Source: Halobacteriovorax marinus (GTDB lineage Bacteria; Bdellovibrionota; Bacteriovoracia; Bacteriovoracales; Bacteriovoracaceae). Taken from it: a stretch of DNA of 64,000 nucleotides. The notes beneath the pieces were generated by a model. That model saw only the letters and a list, made by a program, of their open reading frames with translations, was not told the origin of the DNA and ran no database searches. The translations under genes and the position numbers were made by a program. Numbering within the stretch: the stretch's first letter is position 1; every line of letters begins with the position of its first letter. The stretch lies in assembly GCA_002163155.1 (NCBI GenBank), contig MAAO01000008.1, positions 248,001 to 312,000 on the forward strand, in the 5' to 3' direction. Below are positions 17,590-24,971 of this stretch, piece after piece.

Positions 17590-17931
17590 TTACTTTCCAG
17601 TAAAGTTAGCTGCTACATAATCTCCAGACTGCTTTAAGAAGATATAGAGAACTTTACCTTTTACACCTTGATCATTTTTAAATGAAACTACCCACTCTTC
17701 TTTACTACCAAATTTCTTTTTCTCAGATTTAATGAAACTTGCTTTATTCCAAGAGCTATCGATCTTAGAGGCCTTAGCTAACCTTGCCACATGCTTCTTA
17801 GCAATGTCTTTAATCTTCTTGATAGAAACTTGTTTATTTCCGTGTCCATGGTCATGAGAGTGATCATGTCCAGGTCCTGCATAAGTAGCAACTGTTAAAA
17901 TAAATAAAGGTATGATAAAAAATGATTTCAT
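17590..17931 (-). CDS. Small exported His-rich protein (DUF6488-like)
   Basis: A 113-residue protein with a signal peptide (MKSFFIIPLFILTVATYA) and a His/Asp-rich segment immediately after it, 'GPGHDHSHDHGHGN', likely to bind a transition metal. The rest, 'KKIKDIAKKHVARLAK' and 'KEEWVVSFKNDQGVKGKVLYIFL', looks like a small PepSY-like alpha/beta unit. I believe it resembles DUF6488 but cannot check. It lies 9 bases downstream of a HupE/UreJ-like gene, so a shared metal (nickel, cobalt or copper) role is inferred. Confidence 0.55.
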   Translation of the reverse strand: MKSFFIIPLFILTVATYAGPGHDHSHDHGHGNKQVSIKKIKDIAKKHVARLAKASKIDSSWNKASFIKSEKKKFGSKEEWVVSFKNDQGVKGKVLYIFLKQSGDYVAANFTGK

Positions 17932-17940
17932 TAGGACTCC

Positions 17941-18717
17941 CTATAAACTGTCGTGAATATATTCTTGTTTTTTTTCTTTATCTAAATTTTGGTGATGGTG
18001 AATGTGATTATCCTCACTAAAGCCAAACTCATCAGGACTAGATGTATGAAGATAACCGTGCAATTGCATGAGAACTAACATAAATCCGGCAAGTATCAAT
18101 CCATCGTTGGCCACTCTAGAAAATCTCTTAAATGAATGAGTATGTCTGATACCAGAGAGAATTATCATCATCAGCCCTAGTGCCACAATTTGTCCTAACT
18201 CAACTCCCACATTAAAAGATATAATTCGCATAAGCATGGCGCTCCCCTTTTCTCCTAGAGGAAGCTGTTGCAGCCTAGTAGACAATCCGAAGCCATGAAT
18301 AAGTCCAAAGATGAGGACCATAAATAATAGATTCGGTGCCTTCTTCATTCCAAAATAACTTTCAAAGTACTTATTATTATCAAAACCTTTGTAACAAACA
18401 CTCAGCGCAATCACTGCATCCACCAACCAGTAGTTCGCTGTAATTCCCATGAAAGTAGCAAGGATCAGAGTAATACTGTGACCAAGGGTAAATACACTGA
18501 TAAATTTCACAATGTCTTTAAATGTAGCTAAAAAGAAAATTACTCCAAAGAGAAAGAGTAAATGGTCATAACCGGTAATCATATGTTCAGCGCCTAACCA
18601 GATATATTGTAAATATCCACCTTCGATCATTGAACGCTTAGCTTCTTCAGTAATTCCATGGGCCAATGAGTTTGTAGAAAAAAACCAAGTTAAAAAAGTA
18701 ATAATAATTTTATACAT
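17941..18717 (-). CDS. HupE/UreJ-family membrane protein
   Basis: A 258-residue membrane protein with a signal-like N-terminus and about seven hydrophobic segments. Characteristic motifs of the HupE/UreJ_2 family are 'AEHMITGYDHLLFLFGVIFFL', 'FTLGHSITLIL' and 'IFGLIHGFGLSTRLQQL'. Members are linked to nickel/cobalt import for hydrogenase and urease in some bacteria, but there is no hydrogenase or urease gene here. The C-terminal tail is His-rich ('DNHIHHHQNLD'). It is flanked by a kinase gene (7-base gap) and the His-rich exported protein, suggesting one operon. Confidence 0.8.
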   Translation of the reverse strand: MYKIIITFLTWFFSTNSLAHGITEEAKRSMIEGGYLQYIWLGAEHMITGYDHLLFLFGVIFFLATFKDIVKFISVFTLGHSITLILATFMGITANYWLVDAVIALSVCYKGFDNNKYFESYFGMKKAPNLLFMVLIFGLIHGFGLSTRLQQLPLGEKGSAMLMRIISFNVGVELGQIVALGLMMIILSGIRHTHSFKRFSRVANDGLILAGFMLVLMQLHGYLHTSSPDEFGFSEDNHIHHHQNLDKEKKQEYIHDSL

Positions 18718-18724
18718 ACATTCC

Positions 18725-19219
18725 TTAATTTTTAATAATAATAGCAGTTGTTAGTTCTGAAACCTCTAAAGGCTCAAATAATGTTTCACAGAAATCAAAA
18801 ATCTCTTTTGATACTTCAAACTCAAATGTAGCGGCCTTCTCTAAGTTTCTCTTTTGAACTCTCGACCATCTTACTTCACTACTTACATCAAAGTAATGAG
18901 CTACAACTTCAATTCCTTTTTTAGAGTAAAAATTCTTTACTCTATCTCTTTGTGATTTTTTAAAAAAACCAATATCTAGAATAACATTTAAATTAAATTT
19001 TAATAGCTTTAAAGACTCTTTGAGCATTTGCTCCTCGATGCGCTCTGTTCTTTCTAAAGACCATTCATATACAGACTCAGTTGGCATATCTTTCATATAT
19101 AGAGTCTTAAACCATTCATCGTTAGCTAAGATATATGCATTTTCAGCTTCAGAAAACCCTGTAGCATAAGTGCTTTTTCCAGCACCCGTATTTCCAATTA
19201 ACAAGTGAACTTTTGCCAT
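18725..19219 (-). CDS. P-loop kinase (AAA_33/zeta-toxin-like)
   Basis: The track start (19231) is a TTG with no ribosome site; ATG 19219 has GGAG eight bases upstream, giving 164 residues. The Walker A motif is 'LLIGNTGAGKSTYA'. Downstream 'ANDEWFK', 'VILDIGFFKKSQRDRV' and 'HYFDVSSEVRWSRVQKRN' follow the pattern of small kinases that phosphorylate nucleosides, sugars or RNA ends. No antitoxin gene is adjacent. Substrate unknown. It lies between the pilus operon and the HupE-like gene on the same strand. Confidence 0.72.
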   Translation of the reverse strand: MAKVHLLIGNTGAGKSTYATGFSEAENAYILANDEWFKTLYMKDMPTESVYEWSLERTERIEEQMLKESLKLLKFNLNVILDIGFFKKSQRDRVKNFYSKKGIEVVAHYFDVSSEVRWSRVQKRNLEKAATFEFEVSKEIFDFCETLFEPLEVSELTTAIIIKN

Positions 19220-19242
19220 TACTATCTCCAAAGCTTTAGATT

Positions 19243-20154
19243 CTAATAAGTACTAGTAGCAGTGAAATAAATGTAATCACTGTAAGCTCCTGAGAGTTTA
19301 TTTGACGTGTCCAATATGGAAACATCTATCTCAATGACATCTCCCGTGGAAGTTGATGGAGAAGATGAATTGAATATATCAATGGGGCTTAATTTTGAAC
19401 CAACTAAACTTAGAGAACTCCCGTTCACCCCAAAGGAATAACCCACATTAAAGTTAGCTTGACTTATATGGGACATAACTCCGTTATTCTCACTAGAAAC
19501 ACTAATTCTGTAACCAGAGTTTGATTTAACAACTAAATCAAAACCTCTCGTCTCCCCCGTTGTCATCAATCCATAGTCTAATGTTATCGCTGTTCGATTA
19601 GGATCAAACTGTCCACCTCTTTCCACAAGCGAGATATTCACATCAGATTGGACGTTTAAATAACTAGAAATATTTACGCTATAACCACCAGTGGTTCCAC
19701 CATCTCTAGGAACAATGTTAATTGTTGCAGTATCTAGATAGAGTCCCGTCGAAACATTACCAGCAGAAAAAGGATCTGGAAGTCTAGCAAAGAAAGTCAC
19801 TCTCTTATAAATACCATTCATTTTAAAATCAACTCGCTGCTGTCCACCTTGAGCATCCAAAACATCTTTTATGGGACTAGAGCTATTTTCTCTTTTATGA
19901 TAATTATAATCTACAGAATCAGCTCCATTATATAATTTGCGAGAGTAGTTTCCTGAGCCCCCAGTGGTTATACCTAAGCGATACTTCTTACACTTACGAT
20001 GATTATTAAAGCGGTAAACATCCACGTCTACGGCTAGACTTTGATCCGAATTTGTTTGAACAAAGTACACATCATTTACAAAAACGAATAAGGAGCAATC
20101 CACCGCCAGAGAATTAAGGGAAAATAGAAAGCAAAGTGTAATTATTGATTTCAT
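19243..20154 (-). CDS. Chaperone-usher pilus tip protein, spore-coat-U-like
   Basis: A 303-residue exported protein with a signal peptide (MKSIITLCFLFSLNSLA) and probably two domains. The N-terminal part has cysteines ('VDCSLFVF', 'KCKKYRLGITTGGSGNYSR'). The C-terminal part ends 'LSGAYSDYIYFTATSTY', like the donor-strand-accepting pilin/SCPU domain ('G.Y.D...') of archaic Csu-type systems. Its start overlaps the usher stop by four bases (ATGA), a sign of coupled translation. In Csu-type pili such two-domain proteins sit at the tip and bind surfaces or host cells. Ligand unknown. Confidence 0.7.
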   Translation of the reverse strand: MKSIITLCFLFSLNSLAVDCSLFVFVNDVYFVQTNSDQSLAVDVDVYRFNNHRKCKKYRLGITTGGSGNYSRKLYNGADSVDYNYHKRENSSSPIKDVLDAQGGQQRVDFKMNGIYKRVTFFARLPDPFSAGNVSTGLYLDTATINIVPRDGGTTGGYSVNISSYLNVQSDVNISLVERGGQFDPNRTAITLDYGLMTTGETRGFDLVVKSNSGYRISVSSENNGVMSHISQANFNVGYSFGVNGSSLSLVGSKLSPIDIFNSSSPSTSTGDVIEIDVSILDTSNKLSGAYSDYIYFTATSTY

Positions 20155-22541
20155 TTTATCACCTTCTTAAGTTTTATAATTCCAAGATCAAGTAGACCTA
20201 TTTTATCTTTTGGTAAGTCAATTTTTGCATTAAATTGTTCTCCTCTAAAAGAAATTCGAATTTCATATCGAGAGGCCTCTAGTCCTTCTACAAGAATACG
20301 GCCTTTTCTATTAGTAAATGTTCCGTTAATTATTTTCCCTTCAGAATTTAAAATATCCAGTGTCGCCAATTTAGCAGGCTTCCCACTAGGTAACAATAAT
20401 TTGGCAAACACAGAGAGTGATCCTTTTGCAACGAGAGGTACGTACACTCCAGCTTTGTAGGAAGGAAGTAGGGAGAACTCTTCGCGCTCTAGAGAAATCC
20501 CATCATCCAGTTGGGTGCTATCTATATTCATTTGAAAGAAACGATAGGCCTGTAATTTTGAAATCATCATATTATCCATAAAGTCACTTTTATAGGCGTA
20601 ATCATCTCCACTCTTATTGATTTTTATATCTTGATCACTCGTCAGCTCGTCCCTATGAATAAGTGCAAAACCATTTGTGATAGGACGACCAATGGCAAAC
20701 TGTCCTCCAACGATCCCTACAGCACTAGCAAGCTTTATTCTTCCATCATAAGAACTCCAGCCTTCATGGTACTGGTTCGATTGAGTATGCCTAAGTCCAA
20801 CTTCAATTCTTTGATGATTGAAATTAGTATCAAATTCAACAGATTGTCCAAGTTCATCATTTCTGGCCGTTGCTTGATAAGAGAAGTCATCACTGGCAGA
20901 AGTTTGTATTTTTTGTAAAGTGACCTGAGAGTTATTCCCCGAAGAGTTATAATTTCCATAGAGATTATGACCAGCTTCAGGTAAGAACCAATTAAAAAAG
21001 AGCGAAACATCAAAAGACGAACTATCATTTTGTAATTGCTTATAGTTAGTGATGACATTTATATTGAATCTTCTATTAAATGTTTTACCGACACTTCCCA
21101 CTAGGCCCCATGTATCCATAACACTTTGGTTCCATGAGTACTCTCCACCTAGTCGAATACTAGCACCATAGAGATTTTGATTGAAGGAATAGTTAAGTTG
21201 TCTTCTAGCGTATCCAAAAGGGTTTGACTCTCCTACTCTTTTAAATTTATTAGAAAAATAACTAAGTCCAAGAAGATGCCCTACGGCACCTTCCCCTTTA
21301 GCTCTTTGGTCTATAAAGAAGTACTCTCCTTTAAGACTCAATCCTCGCTGACTCGAATATGTAGTAGCGGCAACTTGCGTTTTAATTTGTCCAAGAGATG
21401 TCGATAGAATTTGATCACTCCCAAGAAGTTGAGAAACATTATCACCCTGAAAAAAACCTCCAAGGGTGAAGACATCAGTAAAACCATAACGATGAAACGC
21501 CGTAAAAATATTGTCGTCCTGATAGTCCCTATCTCTTTTGGTACTCTCACTTTTCTTACCAACCCCATAGTAATAATCACTAAGCCCAACTTTTAAAAGG
21601 TCTTGACTAAAGGCCGAGGGGATAATGATTTCATCAATTCGTCCGAGCTCAGATTCAATTACCAACTTAATTTCATTGAGTCCTTGAATTAGTGGAAGTT
21701 CTTCTAGTTTATGCACACCCGGATCTAGACGCAGAATTTGTAAGAGGCTTCCGTTAACATAAACTCTAACAGTGGAGCGAGAGTCTAATTCAAACTCCGC
21801 CTTTCCTCTTGGAACTGTCACATCATAGGGCCTTAAACTAAAATCTTTTCCATAACTAAATCCCAAAAATTCAACAGGAGAGAGAAACTCAGTAGTCGGA
21901 CCAGAGTTATCCCCAAGAATACTTCTAGCAGCGTTATTTGTTCTGTCGTAAACAATTCTCGTGAAGTTACGATTCAACTGATCTTCAGTATAAGTGTGAG
22001 AACCTTCCAGTAAGAAACCTTTGACCTGTAAGTTAGGTTCAATATCAAGTTCGGAAGAGGTCTTCAAATTACTTTTATGATGATAAGGCCTATAGTAGAA
22101 GAAGTTTGAAAAGAAACTATATTCTGAAGATGTAGAGTACTCATCGACCCACTTAGGTTTAAAGTCTAGCGCAAAATCTGTCACACTGAGAGCGATTAGA
22201 CTGGGTAAAATGTCTAAATTAAAATAGAATTTTTCTTCATTTAAAGAAAAAGTTATCCCAAGACTTTTTAATTCCGACAGGCTCATCTCTGTGTCAGTTA
22301 GTTTAAGAGATGAAACAACGACTTTTTTTAAAGTAGATTTTACTTTTAGTAACCCTCTGGGAGTGTTGCCATCAAATTTTACAGGGATCTCACCTAGGTC
22401 TTTATTTTGAAAAACTATATTTACAGGAACCCATCTCTCTTTGGATTTGAAGACCTGTTTAAAAAGCTCTGATTCACTTTGACCAAATGTATTGGAGAAG
22501 CATGCAATAGAAACGAGAAGGATTAGGACCTTACTGAGCAT
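20151..22541 (-). CDS. Fimbrial outer-membrane usher
   Basis: A 796-residue FimD/PapC-family usher with signal peptide. Family landmarks are 'FLGFSYGKDFSLRPYDVTVPRGKAEFELDSRSTVRVYVNG' (plug-domain region), 'DPGVHKLEELPLIQGLNEIKLVI', the long strand-rich barrel and a C-terminal 'GKPAKLATLDILNSEG' domain. It exports and assembles pilin subunits across the outer membrane. It overlaps the chaperone gene by 11 bases upstream and the tip gene by 4 bases downstream, so all three are translated from one message. Confidence 0.9.
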   Translation of the reverse strand: MLSKVLILLVSIACFSNTFGQSESELFKQVFKSKERWVPVNIVFQNKDLGEIPVKFDGNTPRGLLKVKSTLKKVVVSSLKLTDTEMSLSELKSLGITFSLNEEKFYFNLDILPSLIALSVTDFALDFKPKWVDEYSTSSEYSFFSNFFYYRPYHHKSNLKTSSELDIEPNLQVKGFLLEGSHTYTEDQLNRNFTRIVYDRTNNAARSILGDNSGPTTEFLSPVEFLGFSYGKDFSLRPYDVTVPRGKAEFELDSRSTVRVYVNGSLLQILRLDPGVHKLEELPLIQGLNEIKLVIESELGRIDEIIIPSAFSQDLLKVGLSDYYYGVGKKSESTKRDRDYQDDNIFTAFHRYGFTDVFTLGGFFQGDNVSQLLGSDQILSTSLGQIKTQVAATTYSSQRGLSLKGEYFFIDQRAKGEGAVGHLLGLSYFSNKFKRVGESNPFGYARRQLNYSFNQNLYGASIRLGGEYSWNQSVMDTWGLVGSVGKTFNRRFNINVITNYKQLQNDSSSFDVSLFFNWFLPEAGHNLYGNYNSSGNNSQVTLQKIQTSASDDFSYQATARNDELGQSVEFDTNFNHQRIEVGLRHTQSNQYHEGWSSYDGRIKLASAVGIVGGQFAIGRPITNGFALIHRDELTSDQDIKINKSGDDYAYKSDFMDNMMISKLQAYRFFQMNIDSTQLDDGISLEREEFSLLPSYKAGVYVPLVAKGSLSVFAKLLLPSGKPAKLATLDILNSEGKIINGTFTNRKGRILVEGLEASRYEIRISFRGEQFNAKIDLPKDKIGLLDLGIIKLKKVIK

Positions 22542-23235
22542 TTATATATTTTACGACGTAGGGTTTTTGAATATTTACGCTTTCAGGTGGTATGAGATGA
22601 AAATTTCGCTTTGAGAAAGCTAAAATATTCTCTCCCAAGATTCCTTCTAACTTAGTAATAGGAAACTCTTTTTTCTCTTGAACGATGACTAACTTGGGTT
22701 TTAAAAGAACTTTATGAATTGGTCCTACATTTTCTAGTGTTAAATGGATAAACCTTAAATCTTTTGAAGTGATCGCCTTAGAAACTTTTATCTCTGTTAG
22801 CTTATCTTTTGGTGTGACATAAAGAGCAGCTACATAACGTAGAAGAATCTTGATATCACTTCCTTTCTTCTTATTATTTTTTACATCAATTGGTAATTGT
22901 TCTGCGATGAGTCTGTAGGCCTTCTCAGTATCTTTGAGTTCACCCTTTAACCATTTAACCTTAACCACTCTTCTCTTTTTTGGTCCGAGAATTAATTGAT
23001 CTGGAAAAATAAGAAAGTCATCTGTTTCTGGATGTTTTTCTTTTCCATCCACTGCCATATCTCTAACTCTTACTTCCAATTGAATGGCCAAGGGTTCGTC
23101 GGAATCATTTTGAACAGTAAAAAGGGCGGTATTATTCTTTCCTCCTCCAGAGATGGAGTAACTCATAGGCATTAGCTTAAAAGCTTGAGAGGATAAAGAA
23201 ACTAGTAATAGAGATAAAAGTAGAAGTTTTTTCAC
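22531..23235 (-). CDS. Periplasmic pilus chaperone
   Basis: A 234-residue PapD-like chaperone. After the signal peptide, 'LMPMSYSISGGGKNNTALFTVQNDSDEPLAIQLEVRVRD' shows the first Ig-like domain, and 'DFLIFPDQLILGPKKRRVVKVKWLKG' carries the conserved 'P..ggP...Q.vRv' block. 'EKAYRLIAEQLPID' is the typical end of domain 1. It holds unfolded subunits by donor-strand complementation and hands them to the usher. It overlaps the usher gene by 11 bases. Confidence 0.9.
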   Translation of the reverse strand: MKKLLLLSLLLVSLSSQAFKLMPMSYSISGGGKNNTALFTVQNDSDEPLAIQLEVRVRDMAVDGKEKHPETDDFLIFPDQLILGPKKRRVVKVKWLKGELKDTEKAYRLIAEQLPIDVKNNKKKGSDIKILLRYVAALYVTPKDKLTEIKVSKAITSKDLRFIHLTLENVGPIHKVLLKPKLVIVQEKKEFPITKLEGILGENILAFSKRNFHLIPPESVNIQKPYVVKYINAQ

Positions 23236-23270
23236 TTGATAATGATAACGTCAGAAAAGGATTCTCTCAA

Positions 23271-23528
23271 CTAATTCATTGAGATTTCTAAAACTTTATA
23301 ATCCTTATGATCTGCACTCTTCTTAAAAGTACCTGAGCTATATTTAAAGGGACGAATGGATTTTTTAAAGGGAGCGTTAGAAAGGACTCTAAGAGAAGAA
23401 CCTTCTTCGAAGTAAACATTAACATTAGCTCTCACAATGGCCCTTAAAACAAGGTTTGTGGATTCAGATGCCACTACAGAGATGTTAAATAGGCATAGAA
23501 TAAGAATAGATCTAGTAATTAATTTCAC
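23271..23528 (-). CDS. Small exported protein of the pilus operon (GTG start)
   Basis: The track starts at 23570, but AAGGAG sits seven bases before a GTG at 23528 that opens a proper signal peptide (MKLITRSILILCLFNISVVA), so about 85 residues. The mature part, 'SESTNLVLRAIVRANVNVYFEEG' and onward, is too short for a full pilin domain (about 65 residues) and may be a partial or regulatory subunit. It lies between the major pilin and the chaperone. A hairpin encloses its ribosome binding site and start codon. Confidence 0.6.
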   Translation of the reverse strand: MKLITRSILILCLFNISVVASESTNLVLRAIVRANVNVYFEEGSSLRVLSNAPFKKSIRPFKYSSGTFKKSADHKDYKVLEISMN

Positions 23529-23556
23529 CGAGACTCTCCTTAGAAGACTTCTCGGT
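23527..23556 (-). promoter_or_regulatory. Hairpin enclosing ribosome binding site and GTG start
   Basis: On the minus strand ACCGAGA-N16-TCTCGGT forms a 7-base stem. The loop holds AAGGAG and the 3' arm contains part of the GTG start, which could limit translation of the small pilus protein unless unfolded by an upstream ribosome, a protein or temperature. Confidence 0.4.
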
Positions 23557-23570
23557 ATATTATAGGTCAT

Positions 23571-23591
23571 ACTTGAGACAAACGCTCAAGT
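23571..23591 (-). terminator. Hairpin after the major pilin gene
   Basis: ACTTGAG-N7-CTCAAGT, a 7-base stem 16 bases after the pilin stop codon and without a T run. In pilus operons such stems often protect the abundant pilin message or partly stop transcription, so that the assembly genes are made in smaller amounts (inference). Confidence 0.45.
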
Positions 23592-23606
23592 AAAACCTAT
23601 TATTAG

Positions 23607-24080
23607 CTAGTTAACTTGAATCGTGAAAGTTACGGTGTCAGAATAAGTACCCTGAGTAAGTGAAGCTGCAGGTGTTCCATTGTATGAAATCTCCACATCA
23701 CTATCGTGGTTATAAACTCCCCCATTAACTACCGTCTTAGCGATCTGGTCATTAATTGAAAGAGTTACCGGAGCTCCATCATAATCCATCGTATAAGTTA
23801 CTTGATCAAGCGATCCATTTTTTAGAGACCCACCATTGGCAGTTCTAATAAAAATTTTATATCCAGTATTTGAGTTTGAGACTTCATTTACTGAAGCGAC
23901 TTTTAAATCAGTTGTTGTTGTTGTGAGGTCAAGTTGATCATTAACACCTGTTTCGGCACTAACATCTAGTGACAATACTTGACCAATAGATCCTTGAAGT
24001 AGCAGAGTTCCCTGAGGAGCGGCCATAACAGGCGTTGCTAGTAGTACTGAAGCTGCGGCCATAGTAATTAATTTCTTCAT
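23607..24080 (-). CDS. Major pilin of a chaperone-usher pilus
   Basis: A 157-residue exported protein with a clean signal peptide (MKKLITMAAASVLLATPVMA). The mature domain of about 137 residues has no cysteine, a beta-rich pattern and the C-terminal 'SLTQGTYSDTVTFTIQVN', the usual pilin 'aG.Y.Dtv.vti' ending. The N-terminal 'APQGTLLLQGSIGQVLSLDV' is the likely donor strand. It is the first gene of the operon with a good promoter. The absence of a disulfide differs from classical type 1 pilins and fits archaic/alternative chaperone-usher lineages. Confidence 0.8.
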   Translation of the reverse strand: MKKLITMAAASVLLATPVMAAPQGTLLLQGSIGQVLSLDVSAETGVNDQLDLTTTTTDLKVASVNEVSNSNTGYKIFIRTANGGSLKNGSLDQVTYTMDYDGAPVTLSINDQIAKTVVNGGVYNHDSDVEISYNGTPAASLTQGTYSDTVTFTIQVN

Positions 24081-24151
24081 GAATTCCTCCGTGGTGTTTT
24101 AACAATAGACACTCTCACTATTACAAGCTCAGTGCCATTGAACCTTCATAA

Positions 24152-24181
24152 ATTATACCTAGTTAAAGACATTTGTTTCAA
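24152..24181 (-). promoter_or_regulatory. Sigma70-type promoter of the pilus operon
   Basis: On the minus strand TTGAAA and TATAAT are separated by 18 bases. The -10 is a consensus match. The -10 box lies about 70 bases before the pilin start codon, leaving a leader of about 65 bases. Confidence 0.6.
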
Positions 24182-24237
24182 TAAATTTGTAAAAAGTTTA
24201 TACAACTGTAAAACACTGCTAACTGGCTATAAATACA

Positions 24238-24255
24238 TTATGACTAATGTCATAA
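24238..24255. promoter_or_regulatory. Inverted repeat between pilin and the divergent gene
   Basis: TTATGAC-TAAT-GTCATAA, a perfect 7-base inverted repeat upstream of the pilin -35 box. It could be an operator for the pilus operon or for the divergent gene at 24363. Confidence 0.35.
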
Positions 24256-24310
24256 AATGCCTACTTACAGATTTGTAAACAATCATAAAATAATTTCTAC
24301 AAACATATAC

Positions 24311-24322
24311 ATTGTGCACAAT
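24311..24322. promoter_or_regulatory. Palindrome next to a TATAAT box of the 24363 gene
   Basis: ATTGTGCACAAT is a perfect 12-base palindrome ending one base before TATAAT (24324-24329). No good -35 is visible at the right distance, so the promoter may depend on an activator bound here, or the site may be a repressor target. Confidence 0.35.
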
Positions 24323-24362
24323 CTATAATATAAACATCAAAAATTAAAACAAAGTGAGCAAT

Positions 24363-24821
24363 ATGAAGAGATTAATGATGATACTATTAATGACTCTTAC
24401 ACAACCTATTCATGCGGGTGGTGAGTATCGTGCCACAGAATTATTTTCTAAAGAAGATGTAAGAGATCTCGTAAACGCTTACTACCAGTTACATGACTCT
24501 CGAGCAAAAGTTGATGGCTATCTCGAACTCCTAGTTGATGAAGATCTCTATATGCTAATGGGAAGTGTTGTAGAGTCCAAAAAGGAATTTAAAAAGTGGT
24601 TAAAGAAAATGAGGTTCTTCTCAAAGAGCGTCACTCACTCAGTAGAGAGAATTGAAATTTATGAAGAAGCTGATGGAAGTTTCTTTGTTGATTCGATGAT
24701 CAGCTATAAGGGAAAATTACGCTTTGGAATATCTTTTGATAAGACAGATAATATAAAGTGGAAGATAGTTGAATCAAGTAACTCTACTAAACTTCTGATT
24801 AAAACTTACGAGGTTTTCTAA
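24363..24821 (+). CDS. Exported NTF2/SnoaL-like small protein
   Basis: The track starts at a GTG (24354), but ATG 24363 follows an AAAGTGAG ribosome site and opens the signal peptide (MKRLMMILLMTLTQPIHA), giving 152 residues. 'EDVRDLVNAYYQLHDSRAKVDGYLELLVDEDLYMLMG' and 'SVERIEIYEEADGSFFVDSMISYKG' resemble the cone-shaped NTF2/SnoaL fold, which commonly binds small ligands. No activity can be assigned. It is divergent from the pilus operon. Confidence 0.5.
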   Translation: MKRLMMILLMTLTQPIHAGGEYRATELFSKEDVRDLVNAYYQLHDSRAKVDGYLELLVDEDLYMLMGSVVESKKEFKKWLKKMRFFSKSVTHSVERIEIYEEADGSFFVDSMISYKGKLRFGISFDKTDNIKWKIVESSNSTKLLIKTYEVF

Positions 24822-24850
24822 AACCAACACCAAATCTTCAAAGGTTTTAG
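24818..24850 (+). terminator. Candidate hairpin terminator
   Basis: CTAAAACC-N17-GGTTTTAG, an 8-base stem that begins inside the stop codon region of the 24363 gene. The T tract is absent, so this is a weak call. Confidence 0.35.
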
Positions 24851-24971
24851 TATAATATAGAAAACTGATCAAAAAATTCAACTTAATCTTAAAGAAAATT
24901 AAACTTTTCCTAGGCCTTAGAATAGATACAATTAAGAAATAAATTTTCCAAAAAGATAAGAGGACTTAAGA

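Noticed and set aside
18725-19219. Toxin-antitoxin reading of the P-loop kinase
   Set aside because: Zeta toxins need an antitoxin partner; none is adjacent, and the neighbours are unrelated.
20735-21596. Several ORFs within the usher gene on both strands
   Set aside because: Shadows of the usher; basic, low-complexity translations without signals.
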